Assembly: GCA_025349905.2 (NCBI GenBank)
Contig: MU624557.1
Coordinates: 1 to 59,115 of the forward strand
Source of the DNA: Blastocladiella britannica
Taxonomy: Eukaryota; Blastocladiomycota; Blastocladiomycetes; Blastocladiales; Blastocladiaceae
Direction: 5' to 3'
DNA length: 59,115 nt
Shown piece after piece: positions 44,000 to 55,234 of this stretch. The first letter of the stretch is position 1; each line of letters starts with the position of its first letter. The translations under genes and the position numbers were made by a program. Under the pieces are notes generated by a model. The model made no database searches. It saw only the letters and a program-made list of their open reading frames with translations, and was not told where the DNA came from.

Positions 44000-44590
44000 G
44001 CGCCAAGAGTCGAGCACGGGCGCTGACTTGAGATTTTTCGCAGCGGACGGAGGGACCGGTTGGATGATTGGTGGTTGGCAAGCCGGGGCGTGCACGAGCG
44101 AAATCAGAGGCGATTGCTCTTGAAGTAGCGAATCAATGGGTGAAATGTGGGCCGACGTGGACGGCGCTTGATCGGACGGATTAAATTTTTTTTTTTTTGA
44201 GAGAGAATATTCCCTGTCAAAGCGATACTCATTCAACTCTAATTCTCATTTCTTGAGTGCTGAATGGTCCAGTAGGTCCCGTGTCGGGTCAACACCAGGA
44301 TCCATGTCGCTCACGGTGCCCATGGTGCCATCGTCAACTTTTTCTTCTTGAGTGGAACAAGGACCTCGGGCGGTTGATCGAGGGCGTGGCGGGCCCATTG
44401 AGCTTTCCGGTGGTCTGCAACAAGATGACTGTCGAAACGATTGGTGGTGGGTTCGAGGCATCGTGCAAGATCGTTCCATTTTGGTCATGACGCGCACGCG
44501 GCATGGATGACAGTCAGTTCATTTTGCTGCCTTTCGCGAACATGGGCCGGCTTCCATCCCGTCGCCGTGCTGCCCGGCATGTGCGGTCTT
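44000..44590. other. Spacer at the boundary of the gene-dense region, no gene seen
   Basis: Upstream of the endosulfine gene (which reads leftward) and before the inverted repeat. It contains T/A runs and short open frames without recognisable motifs. Confidence 0.5.
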
Positions 44591-44599
44591 TTTTTTTTT

Positions 44600-45015
44600 T
44601 TTTCCAAATGCAACCGATGTATTTATGGGACCAATTGGCTCGGCCCCGCCCAAATCAAGAGAAGAAAATTAAAAGGAAGAGGGAACACAGCATGATCGCA
44701 TCTTGCACACCAACCAGGACATGCGCGCCACCCCAAGGCCAACCAACCGCGTGCAATTGTGAGGTGCACTGTGAGCAGGGGGAGGAAGAGAGGAAAGGGC
44801 AACGCACATTTGCCTCGAGAGGCGATCCCAGTCAACCACCAGGCGAGCAAAAGCACACCGGACTTAGCCGTGAGGCAGTGGTGGTTTGAACGCATGTGCG
44901 CCACCCGTGTTGTTGGTGGGCAGTGACGCGGTGCTGGCCGCAGGTGGGCTCACGGTGCTGTTGGTGGCTGGACCCCGCAGAGCGGCTCGAGGTCCAGCCC
45001 GGCATTTGCGGTCGC
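44600..45015 (+). repeat. Diverged inverted repeat, left arm
   Basis: Its sequence recurs inverted at about 46300-45895. Shared stretches in order include ATGGGACCAAT, CCCGCCCAAAT, AAGCCAACCAACC-type words, GGCGATCCCAGTC, GCAGTGGTGGTT and GGGCTCACGGTG. Similarity is roughly three quarters by eye, with small gaps. Edges are approximate. Confidence 0.7.
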
Positions 45016-45019
45016 CGTC

Positions 45020-45890
45020 AACTGTTCGGACCATCTTCTGGAGTCCCAATGCACAAGTCGAAACGGCCGACACGGTTGAGTACAGGGGCATTAAGGGCGC
45101 CATGGCTCTGCCGGCCGCGCAACGGGATGGGGTGATAGAGGCGTTTGAGGAGTACTACCGTGCACTGCTGTTTATGGTCACGGGCGTTGCCCTTGAGGTC
45201 TCGACTCGGGACTGGAGGGATATGCGCGAGTAAAAGGCTGAGCTCCTGCCGAATGTGATCGCCGAATGTGATCGCCGACTTCTCGCCTACGGCTTATGCG
45301 CAATGTCTATGTGCGCTGCCGAGCTCGTCCCACATTTGATGTCAGGCTTCCCTCCAACTCGGCTGAAACGTCCCGATAGTGCGCGTGGTTGACTCGGCAC
45401 CTGCGGGCACCCGTTCCGTGCTGTTTTTCAGATGCCGACGCCGCCGCATCCTCGTCCGACTGTGACTGGTGTTGCGTCGGTGTGTGGCCTGTTGTTACTC
45501 TGGATGCGGAGCTCCTAGTGCGACAGCAGAAAGTGACTTATGGCTTTGGTTTGCGAAGGAAACGGCCTGGCTAGCATCGCAAGAGAGTCACGGTTATTGG
45601 CGTCACGGCCCTGTGCTGACATTGTTTGACGCGTGCCACTGACACTGCTCGGCGCATTTGCAGCGAGGTCGGTTGTGCAAAATCATGACATGGCGCTCTG
45701 TGAGGATGATCTGCCGAGCAATAAGCGCGCGCGCGACCGACGGCGCGCCCACGCGCAGCTGTCTGGGCGCTGACTCACCGTCGCTGCTCTCGCTTGACCA
45801 CATTTGCTATGTTTATGGATGGTTTGCTGCGTTGTTCGCTCGTCTGCGGAGGTCCCAAGTTTGCGCGTGGCCTCCATGGCAGCGCTTTGA
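45020..45890. other. Region between the inverted repeat arms
   Basis: About 0.9 kb. A short open stretch at 45060-45233 (VEYRGIKGAMALPAAQRDG) is coding-like but matches nothing I know. No transposase motif is visible, so any element here is non-autonomous or decayed. Confidence 0.4.
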
Positions 45891-45894
45891 TTGC

Positions 45895-46300
45895 ATTTCA
45901 TGGCCTAGGGGACCTCGTGCCGCTCAGCGAGGCCCTGTCACCAGTTACACCGTGAGCCCGCTTGCAGCCAGCACTGTGTCGCCCTTTGTGCCAGGAGCGG
46001 GATCGTGCGTTTCAACCACCACTGCCACATGGCCAGGTCCGGTGGGATATTTTTCGAGCCAGGTGGTAGACTGGGATCGCCTTTCGAGTCAAGTTTTGCA
46101 CCCACGTTTTCTCTATTTTTTCGTTCCCCGCTTCTGTGCGCTTCACGGTTGCACGTGGTTGGTTGGCTTTGGGTGATGCGCATATCCGAGTCAGTGCTCA
46201 GTATGCGACCTTTCTTTTTTTTGCTTTTTTCTCTTAATTTGGGCGGGACCGAGCCATTGGTCCCATCTGTGTTGCATTTATATAAAAAGGAAGGGTCTGA
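45895..46300 (-). repeat. Diverged inverted repeat, right arm
   Basis: Reverse complement of the left arm at 44600-45015. Its outer end carries promoter-like words: TTATATAAAAAGG at about 46280 and an inverted CCAAT beside GGTCCC, also seen in the left arm. This would suit LTRs or long terminal inverted repeats; edges are approximate. Confidence 0.7.
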
Positions 46301-46309
46301 CATGCAAAA

Positions 46310-49230
46310 AGGCAACGCGGGCCCGAGTGCACGCTGGCAGTACAGTACTTCAGCTGGAGCGCCGTCTGTGATAAACACAAAAGCACAGTGCGATGGAGAA
46401 TGCGTTGACCACCGTGTCTTCGTGTTGTGTACCAAGTTTCGCTGGAAATTTAGCTCCAAACGATCATTGCCTGCGAGTCCAAGGCAGTCAGGAGCGCGCG
46501 ATCGCCTGGAGTAAAGGCGGCAGCGGCCAAAAAAAAAAATCGGCGGCAGTGAGCAAGTGGCTGTGGTTGGGGACTCTGAGTACGTAGGCGGCCTTGGGGA
46601 GGGGAAAAAACCAACCAGTGCCAGCGCTCGCGTGTACATGGTTTTCACGCGAAAACGGTTGTCCTTGCAGTTGGTAAAACTACTTATGAGTGGCGATCAA
46701 TGTATGGACGAGCAGCGACCCAAGAAGCAGCGGAAATGACGGGCAAGTGTGCTGCTGCAATCAAGTTGAGACAAACACCAACGTGCTGTGTCACAAACGA
46801 GTTGGTTGAGCTCGGTGCCCAGCTTGCCAGTATGAACGATATCGACGGCGGCTGCTCATGGTCGTGCGGCAGGCAATGAGTTGCCTTTGGTATGGAAGTG
46901 ATCTGCCTGTCGATCTCATCGAGTGAAGATTGTGGGCGTCATTCCAGAACCGCCAGTGAGCTTGGACCTGGAGGCAACACAAAGAATATCCTCGATCATC
47001 AATCAGGTATATCATGGGCCAGCAGCTGTCTTAAGCAAATTCCAACACGGAAAAATGCCAGCAGTATCCTCAATACGTAGGCCGAGCGCCAAGTGAATCA
47101 AAAGGGCAGTGCGAGCAAAAGTGGCCTACAGTGCACCCCAGGGGATCACGGACTTCAAGGGCAATGCACACGTCGGTGGCGTAGTGATGCAGCACGCTGA
47201 TGCCCAAATGTACCAAGGAATTTTGGTCCATGCATCATGGTGTTAGAAGAATGACATGCACCAGTGTACGAGCCTGCACGCCATTTGTCGATCCTCTGCA
47301 AACTGTCCAAGCTCATTTTGTACATGATGGCTGGGGTAAGAATCAAGGTCTACAAAATGACTACAGCTTTGACGGTGACACTTGCAGGTGAGGGTGCAGA
47401 TGAAAGCAGAGCACTCGCATACGATCGTGTCCGTGATCATCATGCCTGCCAGCTCGCGATTCAGTAACATACAATAAGGTATTGGGCTTGCTATTGGTGA
47501 CATGTGGGCCGCTCGGCCAGCAGTGATCGTTCGCTGGCATTGGCATTCGTGACTATGCCAAAGTTGTGGATGCGGCCATTATCATGCGTTTTTCGGATGT
47601 AATTCATGACGCATGCGTCACTCAAGTATGCTACCGCCACCCAGCGTTGCTAACAATTGTCATGGGCACGCAAAGGTGGCAATCTTCACACCAGAAAATT
47701 TTACATGACGGACATGCTTGTCCAGAACGAGTGCTCGGGTATCCCGGTCAATACTCGAGCCATCGGCAAAGTCCGTGTTGAGCTGCTCGGAGATGGCAAC
47801 AACCACACCTGTTCAGAGTCATGGAGAATCTCACCTATGGCAAGTGAGACATGGTCAATTGCTGATGGAGCACTGTGTGTTTGAGAACCATTTTGGTTGA
47901 TGTAGCGCCGCATGTCTCTCTGACTTCGTTGCGTGCGTTCGTGTATTCCTGGATGCGGGTGGCGGCGGTCTGCAGTTGCAGCGTCAGATACTTGGTGGCC
48001 AAGTCGTGCACCCAGATCTGCGCTGTGTGGCTTTGCCAAAATGCACCAATGTTGGACAGTTTGTCCCCACAGCCTGCCTATTGCAGCGGGATTACGACCT
48101 GCCCTTGCATGTCTTTGGGTACCTCCATACGCAATGTGAGGTGAGTGTGGGAAGCCGCAGTAAGAATATGACCATTGACCAGATAATGTCATCGAGAAAC
48201 ACGCTGGGCGGCAGGTGGCAGACTTGCTTCATCTAGACAGACTGTTTCCGTTAAATTGTATGGAAAGTTTGCACTGGAAAGGTGCGGAAAATTGGTCACT
48301 GTTGGTTTGTGGTAATGTCTGCATCCAGCACAGTACACAGTCCCTTGTGAAATGTTACCGCCGTGTCAAATAAATCAAGGAAGTCGACTTTCGGTTTCAT
48401 GGCAACGGAAAAAAAAAAGCAAAGATGGTCAGCTTTTGGCCTATTGCCAGCAAATTGATGTTGGGACACAGAATGTGGCTACTTTCAATAGTCCATGCAT
48501 CATGAAGCAGGAAAAGTGACTTGCGGGAAAGTTGGGATCCACCAGTGTGCTTGTGATGTGTCGGATTGGCAGATGCAAAGCGTGCAATCCAGTCGAGTAA
48601 TTTTGTTTACTTGTACAAAATGTGAAAGTATGAGAGGAGGTAAAGGTAAGTCTTTGTGGTACAAATATTGGAGTCGATCATGAGAAGCAGCAGCATCTCA
48701 TGCCCAGCTGCTTCCAAATCCTCTTTGATCTGGTGTTTTTTTTTTTTTTTTTGGAATCCTAACAGCAGGCAAGAGGGATACCACTGGTTGCAATATCCTT
48801 TGCAAGATCGTGGTTCAGGCCCATGATGTCGTTCGACTTGTAGGCAAGGCAGATCATCCACCCATGCCCTGTGCTTAATCTCACCTGACCTCCTTTATTA
48901 CCTTTTCAAAGAGTGCATTCCCACTCCTCAGGTCGCACAGAGTCATAAATTTTGCATTATCAGGTCATGCTTGGTGTAATATTTCACGTAAAAGGTGTTA
49001 CCCACGCGGCTGCGCTCCATCGCACCGCCTTTTGGCTGATGTCAAGTGCGTTGTATTCAAATTGAAGGGCGCCAATGAATCTCAAAAAATCATGATTCCC
49101 TCAATGTCCCTTCGACTTGCGTTAGAGCGCGACGCGTTGTATAAACTGCCACGTCCCCCATTTGATGTTGTTGGGGTGGCTTATGACCTTGTCGTGGGAG
49201 ATGCAGACCAATTCTCGATTGGTGCTGCCA
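46310..49230. other. Gene-poor region, decayed sequence
   Basis: No intact gene recognised. The minus strand at 48030-47890 reads AQIWVHDLATKYLTLQLQT then ARNEVRETCGA, which looks like a fragment of a helical protein, flanked by stops. A 67-codon frame at 49032-49235 (MADVKCVVFKLKGANESQK) is also isolated. Both are probably transposon or pseudogene debris. A run of about 20 T occurs near 48740. Confidence 0.4.
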
Positions 49231-49239
49231 GTTGATCTC

Positions 49240-49480
49240 ATATTCACGACGTGATGTGCGTCAATTTGTCAATTGACGTAAAGCTGGCGAGATTGACGCA
49301 ATTGACACGAACCCAGCGAAATTCCGTCAATTCATCATGAGCGACTGAAGTGCACTTGTCAATTGACGGAAATAGACACCAGTAATACTGTTAGTTGACG
49401 GTAATGAAAGTGTCAGTTGAGGTCAATATCCGTCGATTTCCGTCAATTGACAACTACACAACCGTCAATTGATGGACAAG
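49240..49480. repeat. Palindromic CAATTG-type repeat cluster 1
   Basis: At least eight occurrences of GTCAATTGAC or close variants (GTCAATTTG, CGCAATTGACAC, GTCAATTGACGG, GTCAATTGATGG) in both orientations within 240 bp. The unit is itself palindromic around CAATTG. Confidence 0.75.
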
Positions 49481-49489
49481 CCGTGTGCC

Positions 49490-50770
49490 ACGTTATATGA
49501 ATGAAGATTTGGGGAGGATATTTTTTGGTGTTTGGAGCAGGGATGGCGGGCTCGGTATGTATGTGCGGCAGGAATCATCCAAAATATTAAAGAGATCAAT
49601 CATTTCGACTTTGACTGCTCCAGTTTCGATAGATATCTCATTATTTTGCAGAGCCCATGCGTGAATGTATACCTTGTCTCAGTAATTTCAAACTGGCTCA
49701 CTTTCATTCATGACAGTTAGTGCACCTCCAATGAGGTACGAGCTACTTGCACGCATCCAAATTATCAGCAGCAGAAGGAGACAAGAAAACAAGTCCAGCC
49801 AAAGAGCTTTGGAAATGAATGGATGTAATTTGGTGCTACTCTGGTTCCCAGATATGATTAATCCTATAGTCTGCCGAGCCCGCCCCACCAAGACAATAAA
49901 ATCTCTCCCACGACAGCGGCAAAAAGGTTACGTTGCAGGATCGGCACTGGGTTGCAGAGTCATCAACACCAACGACGAAACGGGCCAGAGGAGACAAATT
50001 GGGCCGATACATAACAACGAGAAATAAGGAAACTCACCTGAAGACGCGAGAAATGCCTGCTTGTGCCAGCTATGAGGAACGAGCAAGAAGAAACAAACTC
50101 GGCAAGGAGCGCCAGATGTTGTCAACTGCAACTTGATCCCACCGCCTCAAGTAAGATTCTCAATTCCACGAAACACATGCTCTCGCTTTGAACCCACAAT
50201 GACTCCTTTGAAAATGCAAGCAGTTCCACCACACCCAGAAGCGAGCAAGGTGGTTGTCAAAAAAAAAGCCAGCAGTGTGCAACAAGCAAGTATGTGCGCA
50301 CAATTTTGCTGTGTTTACGAGAAGCTTGGTAACAGGATATGGCTGGGTAGCGGTTATTTTCAAAGAATAAAATGCTGCTTCGTTGGGAGAAAGAGATGTG
50401 AGGTCCAGGAAACAATTCATACAGTATCAACACCTAATCTTGTCCTCCTCATCCCCGCCATATTACAAGCTCTACAGCAAATGTCAATGGAGTGTAAAGC
50501 AATACTGGGAAGCCACAAATGGTCTTTGGCACAGCTACAAGGCAGGCAACACGAGTGCGACCTGGTCACCTCTGCTGACAGCATTGTTTAGAAGAGTGCA
50601 CAGCAACAGGGCAGCAAGAGATATGAGGACACGTTGAGGAGAATGATCTTTGCATGGGATTGGCAAAGATGCAGGCAATTGAAGGCTTGGGTAGAGTGAG
50701 GAAGCCATCTGTTGAAGATACGGTTCATTGTTGGCAGTACCCTTGGGCTGTTCGAGCATATCCATCCTTA
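49490..50770. other. Spacer between palindromic repeat clusters 1 and 2
   Basis: About 1.3 kb without a recognisable gene. Short open frames (for example 50133-50591) lack conserved motifs. Could be the body of a non-autonomous element bounded by the clusters. Confidence 0.4.
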
Positions 50771-50774
50771 CACG

Positions 50775-51310
50775 CATTAATGATCAATTGACACATCTTA
50801 AAACGCGTCAGTTGATTATCCGTATCAATTGACATCAATCGACAGAATAAGCAATTTGGCGTCTACTATGGAAAAAAATCACGAATCAGTGCAGGTATAA
50901 TAGTGGTAGTGTTGATCGACAGTAATGTTACTGTCGATTGATTATGGATCTATTGCCCAACTTGCTCTCGAAAAAAAAACATGTATTTAAAACAACAGCC
51001 GATATGTCATTACAAAATATACTACGTAATCCTCTCAAATTTTTTTTTTTTTTTTGGTGAATGCGAATCCCAAAAAGTTGATACTGTTGATCAATATATG
51101 TTATTGTCTATTATCCATAACAACCCATGACCTCCTGGTGTCAATCAATGACTCAATGACCAGTCGTTGTTGATCCTTAATAAATTGACAAACATATGGA
51201 TATCAATTGCTGTCAATCAACTACCACAATCTGCTGATATGTACAAATCAACAAGTATATGTTGTCAATTACTGTGAATTGGTGCAAATTGACAGAGCTG
51301 CTTGTCAATC
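50775..51310. repeat. Palindromic CAATTG-type repeat cluster 2
   Basis: Scattered variants: ATCAATTGACAC, GTATCAATTGACATCAATCG, ATCGACAGTAATG beside TTACTGTCGATTG (an inverted pair), GTCAATCAACT, TTGTCAATTACTG and TGTCAATCGATA. More diverged and looser than cluster 1. Confidence 0.65.
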
Positions 51311-51314
51311 GATA

Positions 51315-52425
51315 AGGTCTTCAATTTGACAGGTTTTGTGATGTTTGGCAAAGGTGTACCAATTAAAAATAAAAAGTTAACATACACCATATTGACATGC
51401 TCGAGTGAAAGAGTGGTCATCAATGCTATCAAGAATCGCCATGATGTGCATGGAAATGATGCTGATCATTGTGCACAAGTAAGTAATTGAAATGCGTGCT
51501 CGAGGTTAGCAGAGGAGAGAAACGCACATCAGCAGTGGCAGTGAAGCATTGTCATGACCAGGAGCATTTCGAGCATTTGGTGTCATATCAAAACCACTCA
51601 CGCCAAAAGGATTTCGGTCCATTCATGGAAAAGAAGGATATGTCGGTCAAAAAATGGCGTCTGAGTAGCACACAATCCTACTGGCTGACTTGGCAGTTAT
51701 GCTAGTGTGTCCAACCCAACAGTCGGCAGGCGATTCTGCAAACTGTGACAGCATCCGCCTTGGTGGCATGGCCTTATAATTAGTCAAAATCGTTGCGATG
51801 CTCCTGGTCACCACGCGGATTGCTGCCATCACCCAGTACCAGCATCCTCAGCCACCCAAAGGTCATCAACGTGACCAACTCCAGGCGAATCCCCCACGAG
51901 AAGAGAGCACATGACATCAACAAGTTCACCAAGGTTTGAGTGCTGCATGGCCAACTGTGATGGACCCGGATTTGACCATGAAAGCTGGGCTGTCGGTGGC
52001 ACCAGGAGGGTGTGGGGCGCTGAGTCCCAGCCTGCTTCATCCAAAAAATGCGCATTTAGCATGCAGGGACAGCTTTGCAGCCGTGTGCCATGACAAAGAA
52101 AAAACTGTGATTTGGGCATACATCTGAGCCAAGGCGACAACATTGGCACTCAACTGAAGTCGCGTACTTGAAGATGCTGGCAGTGCCAGTCGTGCACCCA
52201 TCCGCAATGGCAAATTTGGGCAAGTGGCATGGCGCATTCTGGTGCAAATTCCATCTGGGTCAGTAGCACAAACTCATACATACAAAAAAAGAAAAAAAAA
52301 AGAAAATCAATCAGACCTGAGGAGCGAGCTGGAAGCTGGGCCATCTGAATAGGGTAGCGGATTTCTTCGTGGGGCACAGCCGCAACATCATAAAACGTGG
52401 CAGATCGTTTATCCATATATTTACA
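51315..52425. other. Spacer between palindromic repeat clusters 2 and 3
   Basis: About 1.1 kb. A minus-strand open frame at 52149-51829 (AHFLDEAGWDSAPHTLLVPP) has no recognised homologue. An A-run and other low-complexity sequence lie near 52285-52310. Confidence 0.4.
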
Positions 52426-52429
52426 GTAG

Positions 52430-52720
52430 CGTAGTGTAAATTGATGGAAATTGACAACTACACCACCATCAATTTATGTAAATTTACACAGATTTACGCA
52501 CATCACCATCAATTTCCGTAAATTTACGTAACTTTACAGATAAATGGTAGTGTTGTTGTCAATTTATGTCAATTTACGTAAATTGACAACTACACTACCA
52601 TCAAACCCGTAAATTGACAACTACACTGTCATCACCGTATATATATTTACGGGGTCCCGCAGTGTTAGTGTTAATCGCGTTTATTTACGTAAATTTACAA
52701 TTAACACGTTTTATGATGAA
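52430..52720. repeat. Palindromic AAATTT-type repeat cluster 3
   Basis: Dense tandem-like words GTAAATTTACG, GTCAATTTACG, GTAAATTGACAACTACAC and ATGGTAGTG in both orientations; the spacer CAACTACAC also occurs in cluster 1. The palindrome centre has moved from CAATTG to AAATTT. Confidence 0.75.
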
Positions 52721-52724
52721 GAAA

Positions 52725-53880
52725 GGAGGATGATGGGACAGCTACCGCGAAAAAAGCAAAGAGAGTAAAATTAATTGACGATGGACAATCCGCCACTTCG
52801 CAATGAACCCAAACCATTGCGACCAACAATCTGGCCGCTCAGCAGCAGTACAATCACCACCAACGACAACACCCAAAAACAGCACCGCCAGCAATACGAT
52901 AATTAAAGATGATTCGAGCAACGACATCACAGCAAAAAGCACGTAATATTGATGCCTACAAACCCAGCACCACTTATCCCAATGGCGATTTTCAGATCGA
53001 AATTCTTGGGAAATTTGGCAAAATCCTGAACAATACGATTTTCCACTGTTTATTTACATGATTGATCCAGAAAAACGAGGACGAAAACGCGGTTTTTATT
53101 GTGGCCGAGCCGAAAAATACCAAATCCGATCACTGGCAGTCCTCGTGCCATTGCTGATTGGGTCAGGTTGCTTGGATTGGTCTTTCAGTTCGGGGGGAGA
53201 CCCCCTCTGCCCCCCCCCTGCCGATGTCTCACTACTGGCTGTGGCGATTTCCGCTGCTCGGCGGCTCTTGTTGCTCAGCCTGGCAGGTGGCCAGGCAGTC
53301 GTCCTGGGGTGCAACAACAGTTCTATGCGCTGTGGTGGCCTGTGCGACTGGGTACAGCACTGATGGATGGCTGATGGATGGTAAAAACAAGAAATAAAGG
53401 TTGATGGACCCAGTGCATACACTGAAAATCTTATTGATGGTGCAGTGGACTCGAGTAGGTGGTATATTGGCTGCACTTGGTTGTGCCTAAAAAGAAAGAG
53501 CAGGCATAACATTGGGACGGTTGACCCAATGACGTCACTGCTGGATAAGTGGTGATGGGTTTCTAAACGCGCCTTACTATATACGTTTCAGAAATCTGGC
53601 CAACAAAAAACATTCTAACAACTGATGGCAGCCAATTATTCCAGGTATCTCTCCACCACATAAGCTGGACAATTTCTGCATGCACCCTGAATGTTGCCAA
53701 CTGCATTGCTGCAGATCAGGAAGGAGTTTGGCAAGGTATCTTGCTTAGTGCAAGATATCATATTTGGCCACTGTTTGACAGGCCTGAATGGGATGATGTT
53801 TCTGGGAGCAGACAGGACAGATGGGTTACTTTAAGATGTAATAGTAGATAAATTGCGCTGAGGAGTGCAAGTAGATCCTT
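52725..53880. other. Spacer left of the Harbinger element, no gene seen
   Basis: A GC-richer patch at 53150-53350 holds overlapping open frames but no recognisable domain. The rest is AT-rich with no gene feature. Confidence 0.45.
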
Positions 53881-54038
53881 TGAACTAAGGGTCAGTTTGG
53901 CGAAAGTGAGCGTAAATCAGGCGCAAGCGTTAAGGTTTTTTGCCAGCAGTTTTTTTTCTTTGAAAATACCAGCTCCCATTTCCAACCAAACGTCCTCAGC
54001 GTATTGACCGAGCACACTTCGCGTCCGATCGCCCTGTT

Positions 54039-55217
54039 ATGGATCCCAATAGAGTACTTGCGGCCCGGCGTCGCTGCCACAGACTGCAGTACCACATTGC
54101 CACCACTGTTTTGGCTATTATTCTCATTCGCGCGTGCGCAACCGTATGGCTCGTCGTGCCGCCACCACGGTGGACATGCGCAACATGCAGGGGCAAGGAT
54201 AGGTCAACGACAAGCGTTTCAACAGCACTGACGCGACCTTCCTTCACCATACGCGAATGAATCGGCCAACTTTTGGGCGATTAGCAACCTCCTCCAACTC
54301 GCCCAAACTCAATGTGGAGGGAAAGCTGCTTCTCTTTTTGCAGCTGGCCGAGCAGTGCGCACCAGTTTGGGACCTCTGCGATCAGTTTCATCTCTCTGGT
54401 CAAACGATCCACGTGTACATGCACGAGGTCATTGATGGGCTCCGAGCGCTTGCACCCAACGTGATCAAGCAGCACGGTACCGATTACTCCAGTCCGCGTC
54501 TACTGGATGCAAAGTACACGTCGTTTTCGAATGCACTTGGTGCGATTGATGGAACCCACATTCTCGTCTTTGTGCCTGTCAGCGAACACGACCGTTTTCG
54601 CAACCGCAAGGGTACCTTGAGCACGAACGTTCTTGCCGTGTGTGATTTCGAGATGCGCTTCGTTTTTCTCCATGCTGGTTGGGAGGGCCAAGCCCACAAC
54701 AGTGCTGTGCTGGCCGACGCATTGACCAACGCGCACTTCAAGGTTCCGCGTGGCTGATACTACCTTGTTGACGCTGGATATGGCAACCATCTCTCGTTTC
54801 TGACTCCTTATCGGTGGGTGCGCTATCACCTGGAGGAATGGGGACAGGCGAAGGAAAAGCTGGCGAATCCCAAAGAGTACTTCAACATGCGCCATTCCTC
54901 CTTGCGCAAAGTAATCGAGCGCGTGTTTGGCATCCTCAAGAAGCGGTTTCCGGCCCTCTCGACTGGAATCTACTATGACATTGCTACCCAAGTGCGCTTT
55001 ATTACGCCCTGTGTACGCTGCACAACCTGATCATCCAGTTTCGGACTGGCGACGACACATCGATACACAGTACAACAAAGAATCACAGGAGCTGGGGGAG
55101 GACGATGATGGGGAGGTGGAAGCCGGTCCAGGCGACAAGGCAGCCAACAAGATGCATGACAAGATGGTGCAGGAGATGTGGGACCAGTATCAAGCAGCCC
55201 TTGCATGCCACAAATAA
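54039..55217 (+). pseudogene. PIF/Harbinger transposase (DDE_Tnp_4 nuclease), broken
   Basis: The reading runs from VNDKRFNSTDATFLHH and RMNRPTFGRL through the nuclease domain: GAIDGTHI (first catalytic Asp), NVLAVCDFEMRFVFLHAGWE (second Asp), GQAHNSAVLADAL, YYLVDAGYGN, TPYRWVRYHLEEW, then RHSSLRKVIERVFGILKKRF (catalytic Glu). An in-frame TGA at 54755-54757 interrupts it just before YYLVDAGY. At least two frame changes occur, one before RMNRPTF and one in the segment reading ALCTLHNLIIQF, so no active protein is made. Harbinger nucleases need a Myb/SANT partner, which lies tail-to-tail 17 bp away. Confidence 0.85.
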
Positions 55218-55234
55218 AAATATTATTAAAATGT

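Noticed and set aside
49032..49235. 67-codon open frame as a small gene
   Set aside because: No recognisable domain, no splice context and surrounded by decayed DNA; kept only as a mention in the region entry.
49240..52720. CRISPR array
   Set aside because: Repeats are short, palindromic, irregularly spaced and in both orientations, with no equal-length unique spacers; the genome is eukaryotic.
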